Below are positions 1-5,616 of a DNA stretch of 10,077 bases, piece after piece. Source of the stretch: an uncultured Micrococcales bacterium (GTDB lineage Bacteria > Actinomycetota > Actinomycetes > Actinomycetales > Microbacteriaceae). Location of the stretch: positions 1 to 10,077 of the forward strand of contig CAIKYE010000155.1 in assembly GCA_903831585.1 (NCBI GenBank), given 5' to 3'. Within the stretch, counting starts at the first letter, position 1; the number at the start of each line of letters is the position of its first letter. The notes beneath the pieces were generated by a model. That model did no database searches, had not been told where the DNA came from, and worked only from the letters and a program-made list of their open reading frames with translations. Both the position numbers and the translations under genes were made by a program.

Positions 1-1263
1 ATGGTTGCAACCGTCTGGTTGACGCTCTCGGGCGAGTGGAACGCATCAACCTCGCTCGGTTTGATTCTTCTTGTCATCGCTCTGATCGCAGGTGCCATAA
101 TCGGCCTCTGGCGAGCAAAGGTTGTCGCCATGACCGGCATGCCAGAGCTCATCGCTCTGTTTCACAGCTTCGTTGGTCTGACCGCAGTATTGGTTGGCTG
201 GAACGGCGCACTTCACGCAGGAGACCTGTCACCTGAACTTGTCGGCGTGCACAGGGCCGAGGTGTTCATCGGGGTGTTCATCGGTGCCGTTACCTTCACC
301 GGTTCGATAGTTGCTTACTTGAAACTGTCGGCCAAGATTTCATCGAAGCCACTGATTCTGCCTGGCAGAAACTTCTTGAACCTCTTTGCACTCGCAGGCT
401 TCATCGCTTTGACCGTTGCCTATGTGATGACTCCAGAGTTGAGTCTGCTAATTGCTGTCACGGTGCTAGCACTAGCTCTGGGTTGGCACCTGGTTGCATC
501 AATTGGTGGCGGTGACATGCCGGTTGTGGTCTCGATGCTGAACAGCTATTCGGGATGGGCCGCGGCAGCTACCGGCTTCCTGCTAGGCAATGACCTCTTG
601 ATTGTTACCGGTGCGCTGGTTGGTTCTTCTGGTGCATACCTCTCTTACATAATGTGTAAGGCCATGAACCGCTCGTTTGCGGCGGTTATCTTTGGCGGTT
701 ACGGAATCGCAGCACCAACTGAAGGTGAAGAAGAAACCGGAGAGCACACCGAGACCGACGCGGCCTCTGTTGCAGAACTTCTTAGCGCTGCCAAGACCGT
801 TGTGATCACTCCAGGTTATGGAATGGCAGTTGCGCAAGCGCAGTATCCCGTTGCAGAACTTGCCAAGCGTCTTCGCGAAAAGGGAGTCGATGTTCGCTTC
901 GGAATCCATCCCGTTGCTGGTCGACTACCCGGTCACATGAACGTGTTACTTGCCGAGGCCAAGGTTCCTTATGACATCGTGCTTGAGATGGACGAGATCA
1001 ATGACGACCTGGCGAGCACCAACGTCGTACTAGTCATCGGCGCTAACGACACCGTTAACCCTGCTGCTACCGAAAACCCAACGAGCCCGATCGCCGGCAT
1101 GCCGGTGCTGAAGGTTTGGGAAGCCGAGAACGTGATTGTCTTCAAGCGCTCGATGGCCTCTGGTTACGCTGGCGTAGCTAACCCACTGTTCTATAAGCCG
1201 AATGCCAAGATGCTGTTTGGTGACGCTAAGGACAGGGTCAACGACATTCTCAAAGCGCTATAG
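1..1263 (+). CDS. pntB: NAD(P) transhydrogenase, beta subunit (5' partial)
   Basis: This is the membrane subunit of proton-translocating transhydrogenase, which couples hydride transfer between NADH and NADP+ to proton movement across the cytoplasmic membrane and so supplies NADPH. The N-terminal two thirds is a series of hydrophobic helices carrying family-typical stretches such as [32 protein letters not shown] and [12 protein letters not shown]. The C-terminal NADP-binding domain III has [10 protein letters not shown] (from residue 272, counting the first base of the window as codon 1) and [10 protein letters not shown] (from 347), and ends in KAL as in E. coli PntB. Against my memory of E. 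coli PntB (about 462 residues), MPEL sits about 36 residues earlier here, so the ATG at base 1 is probably internal and the true start lies left of the window. The alpha subunit gene is expected upstream. Confidence 0.96.
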   Translation: MVATVWLTLSGEWNASTSLGLILLVIALIAGAIIGLWRAKVVAMTGMPELIALFHSFVGLTAVLVGWNGALHAGDLSPELVGVHRAEVFIGVFIGAVTFTGSIVAYLKLSAKISSKPLILPGRNFLNLFALAGFIALTVAYVMTPELSLLIAVTVLALALGWHLVASIGGGDMPVVVSMLNSYSGWAAAATGFLLGNDLLIVTGALVGSSGAYLSYIMCKAMNRSFAAVIFGGYGIAAPTEGEEETGEHTETDAASVAELLSAAKTVVITPGYGMAVAQAQYPVAELAKRLREKGVDVRFGIHPVAGRLPGHMNVLLAEAKVPYDIVLEMDEINDDLASTNVVLVIGANDTVNPAATENPTSPIAGMPVLKVWEAENVIVFKRSMASGYAGVANPLFYKPNAKMLFGDAKDRVNDILKAL

Positions 1264-1310
1264 GCGAACTGTCAGGCAACACTCTTAGTTCTGTGAGAGA
1301 TTTGGCATAG

Positions 1311-1330
1311 CGGGTCGGGTTTTCGACCCG
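1311..1330 (+). terminator. Possible terminator hairpin after pntB
   Basis: A perfect 7-bp stem, CGGGTCG (1311-1317) with CGACCCG (1324-1330), closes a GGTTTT loop 48 bases after the pntB stop. No T run follows on the + strand, so it is at best a weak or factor-assisted terminator. It lies before the ribosome-binding site of the small ORF that follows. Confidence 0.35.
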
Positions 1331-1352
1331 AAAGCTCTAGGAGATCTCAAAG

Positions 1353-1543
1353 ATGAAAAAGCGCCGTTGGCTCTGGATTTCGCGCTCGCGCCGGTTGTTG
1401 TGGGCACGCAGTTCGCTGCAGCAGCTGGTGTGAAACCGCTTCGCGCAGCTCTGCTGATTAATGGGGCTAATGCAGCCTGGGCAATTGCCATTGCCTCCCT
1501 AATGCTGCTCATAGGCTTAGACCGTTGGGCTCAATTCGCCTAG
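1353..1543 (+). pseudogene. Small two-helix membrane protein ORF, apparently frameshifted
   Basis: I do not recognise this gene. A clear ribosome-binding site, TAGGAGA (1338-1344), lies 8 bases before ATG 1353, but that frame gives only a 26-residue basic peptide ending at TGA 1431. The next frame, open from 1289 to TAG 1541, reads like a real protein: from base 1361 it continues APLALDFALAPVVVG, then an Ala-rich helix and a second helix around AWAIAIASLMLLIGL, ending RWAQFA. That frame has no ATG before the late Met codon at 1502. One extra base in the A5 run (1356-1360) would join ATG 1353 to it and give a 63-residue protein with two membrane helices. Possible explanations are a sequencing error, a decayed gene, frameshifting, or a non-standard start further upstream. 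The rest of the 306-base gap between pntB and the protease holds only the hairpin at 1311. Confidence 0.4.
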
Positions 1544-1569
1544 TAATCTAACTTGCGTCGAGGAGAAAT

Positions 1570-2799
1570 ATGAACGCCGAACTGCTAAAAAACCTAATAA
1601 TCGTGATCACGGTTGCTGTGGCCGTGTTCAAGGTTGCTCTCAACGAACTTGATATTCGATCGAGCCGCACGGCTTTAGCCGGTAGCCCTAAGGCTGAGGT
1701 CAAGAAGGCCGTTGAATACACAGTGACCAAAAGACGCTTTGAGTCGACCACAACTGTCATCACTGCCACCGTCGTGCTCGCATTTCTTGTTCTCGGTCTC
1801 TACGGTCAGATTCAGCAGTTGGTAGCCGGCTCTATTCAGGGCCAGATTTGGCAAGACCTGGTTTTCTTGCTTGCTATGGCCTTCGGACTATTCATCCTTG
1901 GGATACCGGGTTCTATCTATAAGACCTTCGTAATCGAGGCGAAATTCGGATTCAACCGCACAACCGTCAAGACTTTCATCATCGACAGGATTCGAGGCAT
2001 AGTTCTCGGTGCTTTGATTCTTGGCCCAATTCTGCTCGGCTTGCTTTGGATTTACCAGCAAGTTCCAAACCAAATCTGGTGGATCGCTTTCGTCGCAATC
2101 AACATGATTTCTTTGATAACTGCAGCCATTGGCACCAGCGTGATTCTGCCTTTATTCAATAAGTTAAAGGAACTGCCAGAGGGTGAATTACGAGACAAGA
2201 TTCTTGCTCTCTGTGAGAAGCAGAACTACAAACTTAAGCGCATTTATGTCATGGATAGCTCCAAACGATCATCCAAGTCGAATGCATTTTTCAGCGGGAT
2301 TGGCAAAACCAAGACAATCGTTCTATTTGACTCTCTAATCGCCAACCACACGGTTGATGAAGTAGTTGGTGTTCTGGGCCACGAAATGGGTCATGACAAA
2401 CTCGGTCACATTCGCTCTATGTTGCTTTTGAACATGCTGCAGAGCTTCGTGATTTTTGGACTCTTTGGCTGGGCTTTACAAGAACCTGCGTTGTCTGAGG
2501 CCCTGGGCGGTAGCGGAGTTCAACTAGTGCTGTCACTGATCGCATTCGGAATGTTGTTCTCGCCAATCAATTTCGTTCTAGGGATTTTTGACAACTACAT
2601 GACCAGGCGAAATGAGCACGGAGCAGACATTTTCGCTTCTCAGGTTTATGGCAAAGAGCACATCATCTCAGCCTTGCAGCGACTAAGTGCAGACAATCTA
2701 GCCAATCCCGCGCCACACCCGTTATACGTGCTGGCTTACTATTCGCACCCACCGGCCAGCAAGCGCGTTTCTCATGTTTTAGAGGCAAAGCTCGCCTAG
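1570..2799 (+). CDS. M48 membrane metalloprotease, Ste24/CAAX protease 1 type
   Basis: A 409-residue integral membrane zinc protease. Residues 1 to about 200 hold several hydrophobic helices preceding the catalytic domain, as in the N-terminal region of Ste24/CAAX protease 1 proteins. The peptidase domain follows, with HEMGH at 271-275 (H271 and H275 as zinc ligands, E272 catalytic) and NEHGAD at 348-353 (E349 as the likely third zinc ligand). The length and double-domain layout fit the Ste24 type (about 400-430 residues) rather than the shorter HtpX. In eukaryotes the family trims prenylated CAAX proteins. Bacterial substrates are unknown, and a role in membrane protein quality control is only inferred. 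ATG 1570 follows AGGAG (1561-1565) with a short gap of 4. The gene ends before a strong terminator and looks monocistronic. Confidence 0.92.
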   Translation: MNAELLKNLIIVITVAVAVFKVALNELDIRSSRTALAGSPKAEVKKAVEYTVTKRRFESTTTVITATVVLAFLVLGLYGQIQQLVAGSIQGQIWQDLVFLLAMAFGLFILGIPGSIYKTFVIEAKFGFNRTTVKTFIIDRIRGIVLGALILGPILLGLLWIYQQVPNQIWWIAFVAINMISLITAAIGTSVILPLFNKLKELPEGELRDKILALCEKQNYKLKRIYVMDSSKRSSKSNAFFSGIGKTKTIVLFDSLIANHTVDEVVGVLGHEMGHDKLGHIRSMLLLNMLQSFVIFGLFGWALQEPALSEALGGSGVQLVLSLIAFGMLFSPINFVLGIFDNYMTRRNEHGADIFASQVYGKEHIISALQRLSADNLANPAPHPLYVLAYYSHPPASKRVSHVLEAKLA

Positions 2800-2830
2800 C
2801 TGGTCTGACTTCTCGGCGCAGGAGATGGAC

Positions 2831-2861
2831 AAAAGCCTCCAGATTTCTCTGGAGGCTTTTT
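2831..2861 (+). terminator. Strong intrinsic terminator, probably bidirectional
   Basis: A perfect 13-bp stem pairs 2831-2843 (AAAAGCCTCCAGA) with 2848-2860 around a TTTC loop and runs into TTTTT on the + strand. It lies 31 bases after the M48 protease stop. The AAAA at its left foot gives a U run on the minus strand too, so it could also end the minus-strand operon that stops at 2986. Confidence 0.92.
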
Positions 2862-2897
2862 CACTGTCTCATTAGTGAACGTCTACATTCGTAGAGC

Positions 2898-2920
2898 GCG
2901 AAGAATGGGGGATTCGAACC
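2898..2920 (-). repeat. tRNA-Ser 3'-end remnant, copy 1 (att-like)
   Basis: These 23 bases match 5438-5460, the 3' end and T-arm of the intact tRNA-Ser, at 22 positions; only 2901 differs (A for G). The match stops inside the T-stem, and upstream sequence in the tRNA's sense has no matching acceptor or anticodon arm, so this is not a working tRNA. It has the same orientation as the real gene. A sharp match confined to the tRNA 3' end is the usual footprint of integration at a tRNA gene. Confidence 0.8.
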
Positions 2921-2985
2921 AGCAGCCTGTTGCCCGCATGAATACTGACTTCGTGCTTACGAGAAACGCTTTCTACGCCATCTCT

Positions 2986-3915
2986 CTAAGCCATTGTCTT
3001 TGTTCCAGCCCTTGATTGAGCTAGCGAGAGGGCAAGAAAGAGAATCGAGGCAATTGCTGCTAGAGCTACAAAACTAATGATTGTCAGCTCACTCGGTGAA
3101 GAGAATGGCTCAGCCCTAAGCGACTGCCAAGTAACAAGTCCAACAAAACCAAGCCAGGATAAGTTACCAACCAGGATCAGGGGAACTCGGAAAGCAAGTG
3201 GCAGTAGCAAAGATAGGGCTAGCAGGATTGCAGCCACCTGAATCGAGTGCAGACCAAAGAAGTGCCCTACTCGCAAATCACCGGCTACTGTGCTCCAACC
3301 AAGAAATGGCAAACCAGGACCACCATCCGAAACACCAACCGCGTGAGCCCCGGCTATCCCTTGGTAGTTGGCAAGTTGGAGTGCCGTTGGTTGAGTCATT
3401 AGGTAAGCCAGCCCCATACCAACTGCAGAGTTGAAGCTTCCTAGGGCAAGTGCCAAATTGAGATTGAACTCCTGCTGCTTTTGAAACATGATCATCAAGC
3501 TTATGAAGATTGTTGAGAGAAGAACAAATGAAATGAAGGTCGCCATAATTGACCAAATTGCAATGGCGATTGGAGTAGAAACATTGAAATGGCTAGTCTC
3601 ACCAATGCTTGCCATCGCCAAGATCAGAACGTTTTCAACGGCAAGGGATACCGCGATTACTAATCCTGTGAGCTTAACCCACCGGCGACCTCTCGTAAGG
3701 AATGAGCTAAGCCAAGAGTAGGTGAATGAGAAAATCGCCACAGAGATGTAGAACTTGATTGGCTTTTCCCAAACAGATACTCCAAGCAGTTGCCTTGAAT
3801 CCAGTATCCACAGCGGGATGAGAGCAATTGCGACCACGACACAGATAACCGCTAGCCAGAAGAGGGATTTGTTGTGCTTCAGGCGCGAAAGTTCAAAAAG
3901 TTTCTCAGGCTGCAT
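2986..3915 (-). CDS. Uncharacterised eight-helix membrane protein
   Basis: I do not know a function for this 309-residue protein. About eight hydrophobic helices are visible, roughly at 18-38, 56-73, 83-103, 117-144, 152-173, 218-242, 244-263 and 277-299. It has motif-like stretches that resemble, from memory, hypothetical actinobacterial membrane proteins: WEKPIKF (49-55), SHFN (108-111), GAHAVGV (189-195), DGGPGLPFLGWST (197-209) and GDLRVGHFFGLHSIQ (212-226). H109, H191, H218 and H223 near predicted membrane faces could bind a cofactor or metal; that is only a guess. ATG 3915 overlaps the end of marR by 11 bases, with GGAG (3923-3926) 7 bases before it inside marR, so the two are translationally coupled. 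The DNA is AT-rich: 3481-3540 has 19 G+C of 60, against 36 of 60 at 7201-7260 in dnaX. Confidence 0.85.
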   Translation of the reverse strand: MQPEKLFELSRLKHNKSLFWLAVICVVVAIALIPLWILDSRQLLGVSVWEKPIKFYISVAIFSFTYSWLSSFLTRGRRWVKLTGLVIAVSLAVENVLILAMASIGETSHFNVSTPIAIAIWSIMATFISFVLLSTIFISLMIMFQKQQEFNLNLALALGSFNSAVGMGLAYLMTQPTALQLANYQGIAGAHAVGVSDGGPGLPFLGWSTVAGDLRVGHFFGLHSIQVAAILLALSLLLPLAFRVPLILVGNLSWLGFVGLVTWQSLRAEPFSSPSELTIISFVALAAIASILFLALSLAQSRAGTKTMA

Positions 3916-4351
3916 TTCTGGACTCCATATTTTTTATTAGTTGAGTTTTTACCTGTGTCAATGTCTTATCAAGTTTTTCTAAATCAACAGAAGCTCCGCT
4001 AGCGAAGAGAATCCTGAACTCTTTTTCTAAGAAGTCAGCAGATTGGGTTGCCAACAGCTCCCCCTTCCGGGTGAGCTCCAAGGACAGGTTTTTTTCGTTT
4101 CCGGACACCCTTGAGACCATTACTAGGTTCCTTTCTTGAAACCAAGAGAGCCTCTGGCTCACTGCCGCCCGAGAAACGCCCAAACACTCGGCAAGATAGC
4201 TAGGCGTCGGATTGTCTTGACCCATAAGGGTTACAAGAAAGAGGAACTGGCTATAGGTCAGTTCAAAATTTGCCCGAAGCAGCCGATCCGCAGTCGAATT
4301 CAGGACATACACGAGCTCGTTCAGGGTAAAAGTGATACGACTACTCTTCAT
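3905..4351 (-). CDS. MarR-family transcriptional regulator
   Basis: A 148-residue winged helix-turn-helix protein with the MarR layout: an N-terminal dimerisation helix (about 1-30), a YSQF helix (33-36), a helix-turn-helix at about 50-72 (PSYLAECLGVSRAAVSQRLS), a wing at about 78-94 (VSRVSGNEKNLSLELT), then RKGE and a C-terminal dimer helix. Such repressors bind palindromes near their own promoter and release on binding small, often phenolic or toxic, ligands. It leads a two-gene minus-strand operon with the membrane protein, so that protein is the likeliest target. Two copies of a 14-bp dyad lie directly over its promoter, which points to autorepression. There is no Shine-Dalgarno before ATG 4351, and the predicted transcript start falls at or next to the ATG, so the mRNA is probably leaderless. 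Confidence 0.9.
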   Translation of the reverse strand: MKSSRITFTLNELVYVLNSTADRLLRANFELTYSQFLFLVTLMGQDNPTPSYLAECLGVSRAAVSQRLSWFQERNLVMVSRVSGNEKNLSLELTRKGELLATQSADFLEKEFRILFASGASVDLEKLDKTLTQVKTQLIKNMESRNAA

Positions 4352-4358
4352 GGGGCTT

Positions 4359-4387
4359 AGTTAACTACTTAACAAATAGATTGTCAA
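4359..4387 (-). promoter_or_regulatory. marR promoter (leaderless)
   Basis: On the minus strand a perfect -35 box TTGACA (4387-4382) is followed by a 17-base spacer and a weaker -10 box TTAACT (4364-4359). A start about 7 bases on falls at 4351-4352, the A of the marR ATG or the base before it. The -35 match and spacing are strong; the -10 box is poor. Confidence 0.6.
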
Positions 4388-4396
4388 GTAGTTAAC
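4360..4396. promoter_or_regulatory. Twin dyad operator for MarR
   Basis: GTTAACTACTT (4360-4370) and AAGTAGTTAAC (4386-4396) form a perfect 11-bp inverted repeat with a 15-base spacer. Each half is also a dyad of its own: GTTAACTACTTAAC (4360-4373) and, read on the minus strand from 4396 to 4383, GTTAACTACTTGAC, which differs at one base. Their centres are 23 bases apart, close to two helical turns. One lies on the -10 box and the other on the -35 box of the marR promoter, so bound repressor would exclude RNA polymerase. Confidence 0.7.
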
Positions 4397-4433
4397 ATTA
4401 GTTTCAATCCTTCGCGTCTATCAGGGGAATAGA

Positions 4434-4466
4434 CAACCCCGTCTAATCCTGGGATTGACGGGGTTG
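4434..4466 (-). terminator. GC-rich hairpin beside the second tRNA remnant
   Basis: CAACCCCGTC (4434-4443) pairs perfectly with GACGGGGTTG (4457-4466). After a one-base bulge the stem goes on with AATC/GATT, giving 14 pairs around a CTGG loop. On the minus strand it begins 9 bases after the CCA end of the tRNA remnant, where a tRNA terminator would lie, but only TCTATT follows and not a solid T run. It sits in the gap between the divergent marR and reductase genes. Confidence 0.4.
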
Positions 4467-4473
4467 AAGTTGA

Positions 4474-4499
4474 GCTGGCGGAGAATGCGGGATTAGAAC
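4474..4499 (-). repeat. tRNA-Ser 3'-end remnant, copy 2 (att-like)
   Basis: These 26 bases match 5434-5459 of the intact tRNA-Ser at 24 positions, with differences at 4488 and 4495. They include the acceptor 3' strand, the encoded CCA and two flanking bases (GC). The opposite T-stem strand does not pair and the T-loop has lost its purine at position 57, so no working tRNA can form. It lies in the same orientation as copy 1 and the real gene. Confidence 0.8.
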
Positions 4500-4520
4500 T
4501 AACCCAATCCGGTTCCTGAA

Positions 4521-4549
4521 TTGGACACTTCAGTTCTCGAGTCTTATCT
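4521..4549 (+). promoter_or_regulatory. Weak candidate promoter for the reductase
   Basis: TTGGAC (4521-4526) and TTATCT (4544-4549) are 17 bases apart, with a predicted start near 4556, just before the GGGAGG ribosome-binding site. Both boxes match the consensus poorly. Confidence 0.25.
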
Positions 4550-4567
4550 TGGAGAGGGAGGTTTTTG

Positions 4568-5266
4568 ATGAAGATTGCTGTCGCCGGTGGGACTGGACTA
4601 GTGGGTAAGTTTGCCGTCACGGCTGCCGAAAATCGAGGACACGAAGTTGTCTCGATTTCCCGAAAAAATGGCATTGATTTAACCTCTGGCGAGGGCTTGG
4701 TGGAGGCTCTGGGTGGCGTGGATGTGGTCATCGATGTAACCAACAAAACTACGCTGAGCGCCAAAGCTGCGCGAAAATTCTTTTCAACTGTCACAAACAA
4801 CATCCTGAGCGCAGAGGCGCAGACCGGGGTGAAACACCACGTGGCTTTATCGATCGTCGGTATCGATGAGATTGACGGTGGTTACTATGCGGGGAAGCTC
4901 GAACAAGAGCGAACCATCCAAAAAGGAACAATCCCCTACACAATTGCCAGGTCCTCCCAATTTCATGAGTTCGTGACCCAGCAACTGCAAAGTATGCCTG
5001 GACCGATTGCGCTTCTTCCAAAATGCCTTATGCGACCAGTGGCAGCAAGGGAAGTGGGGCAACACCTCGTAGATCTCGCCGAAGGAAAACCACTCAAGCG
5101 CACAACGGATTTGGTTGGTCCAAGAAATGAAGTTTTAGCTGATCTGGCTCGAAGGCAGATTTCTTTCGACGGCTTGAGGAAATTGGTTCTCGAGTTTCCA
5201 CTTCCGGGGGTTTTTTGGAAGAGGCATGGCTTCAGGCGATTTGCGTGGAAAGGGCGAAACAATTGA
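4568..5266 (+). CDS. NmrA-like NAD(P)-binding reductase (atypical SDR), C-terminus frameshifted
   Basis: A Rossmann-fold oxidoreductase of the atypical SDR/NmrA kind, 232 residues as read. The nucleotide site GGTGLVG (7-13) opens the protein right after MKIAVA, VDVVIDVTN (51-59) follows, LSIVGI (94-99) matches the usual S-V/I-G strand, and Y106 with K110 could form a YxxxK pair. The substrate is unknown. ATG 4568 is preferred over TTG 4565 because GGGAGG (4556-4561) lies 6 bases before it. The last 18 or so residues are basic and unlike the family (ending RFAWKGRNN). Removing one T from the T6 run at 5211-5216 gives 252 residues ending with a family-like tail, MASGDLRGKGE then TTFDDWLES, and a stop at 5325-5327. 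The gene is thus probably a 252-residue gene with a one-base insertion, real or artefactual. It lies alone between two tRNA-Ser 3' ends. Confidence 0.8.
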   Translation: MKIAVAGGTGLVGKFAVTAAENRGHEVVSISRKNGIDLTSGEGLVEALGGVDVVIDVTNKTTLSAKAARKFFSTVTNNILSAEAQTGVKHHVALSIVGIDEIDGGYYAGKLEQERTIQKGTIPYTIARSSQFHEFVTQQLQSMPGPIALLPKCLMRPVAAREVGQHLVDLAEGKPLKRTTDLVGPRNEVLADLARRQISFDGLRKLVLEFPLPGVFWKRHGFRRFAWKGRNN

Positions 5267-5327
5267 GGGAAAAACCACTTTTGATGACTGGCTAGAAAGT
5301 CATGACCATCAAAATCCCCTCCAATAA
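5211..5327 (+). pseudogene. Displaced C-terminal tail of the reductase
   Basis: In the frame containing codon 5226 the sequence reads MASGDLRGKGETIEG, then KTTFDDWLES, and ends at TAA 5325. The TTFDDWL ending resembles the closing motif I recall for NmrA-like reductases, which often end in a T-x-F-x-x-W-L stretch. It joins the upstream frame if the T6 run at 5211-5216 is one base shorter. Confidence 0.6.
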
Positions 5328-5394
5328 TTTCAAGTCAGACCTTGCTTGGCTCTGTCAATTGCACATACAACTGCACAACCAGCAAAAAGTCCCT

Positions 5395-5416
5395 CAATAA
5401 ACGCCCCTACCGAGGC
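5395..5416 (-). terminator. Probable tRNA-Ser terminator
   Basis: On the minus strand GCCTC-GGTA-GGGGC (5416-5403, with one T-G pair) is followed by GTTTATTG. It lies about 20 bases past the tRNA 3' end. The stem is short. The rest of 5328-5435 shows no gene. Confidence 0.45.
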
Positions 5417-5435
5417 TCTAAATCAAGGGAGTTGC

Positions 5436-5523
5436 TGGCGGAGAATGGGGGATTCGAACCCCCGAGGGCTTGCACCCAACCAACTTTCCAAGCTGGCGCC
5501 ATAGGCCACTAGGCGAATTCTCC
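5436..5523 (-). tRNA. tRNA-Ser, anticodon GGA
   Basis: An 88-base class II tRNA with encoded CCA (5438-5436). Acceptor GGAGAAT pairs with ATTCTCC, and the discriminator is G. The anticodon stem CCAGC/GTTGG holds the loop TTGGAAA, with GGA at 5489-5487, reading UCC and UCU. A long variable arm with GGG/CCC pairing is typical of tRNA-Ser, and the T-arm has GGGGG/CCCCC around TTCGAAT. Its 3' end is the source of the decayed copies at 2898 and 4474, and the accessory genes lie directly downstream of it, as expected for an integration target. Confidence 0.97.
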
Positions 5524-5554
5524 TGGGTTGTGATCGACTTGCGATAACCGCACA

Positions 5555-5560
5555 AGTCTA
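5555..5560 (-). promoter_or_regulatory. Candidate -10 box for tRNA-Ser
   Basis: TAGACT on the minus strand lies 31 bases before the tRNA 5' end, which would leave a leader of about 25 bases for processing. No convincing -35 box is seen at 16-18 bases. Confidence 0.35.
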
Positions 5561-5616
5561 ACGGTGCACTAATCCTCGTAGGTTGGCGGTTGCTTTCAGT
5601 GGGTAGGGTGATAGGC

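Noticed and set aside
583..909. Minus-strand ORF of 108 codons inside pntB
   Set aside because: It lies wholly within conserved pntB sequence and shows no family features.
1285..1512. Minus-strand ORF of 75 codons after pntB
   Set aside because: It is the antisense of the better-looking + strand membrane ORF, has a low-complexity Ala/Ser composition, and shows no recognisable motif.
2898..2985. A second functional tRNA gene on the minus strand
   Set aside because: Only the T-arm and acceptor 3' strand match; no pairing acceptor 5' strand or anticodon arm could be folded.
2898..5523. Integrase, transposase or excisionase within the putative island
   Set aside because: No ORF of that kind was found on either strand between the repeats; any integrase would have been lost or acted in trans.
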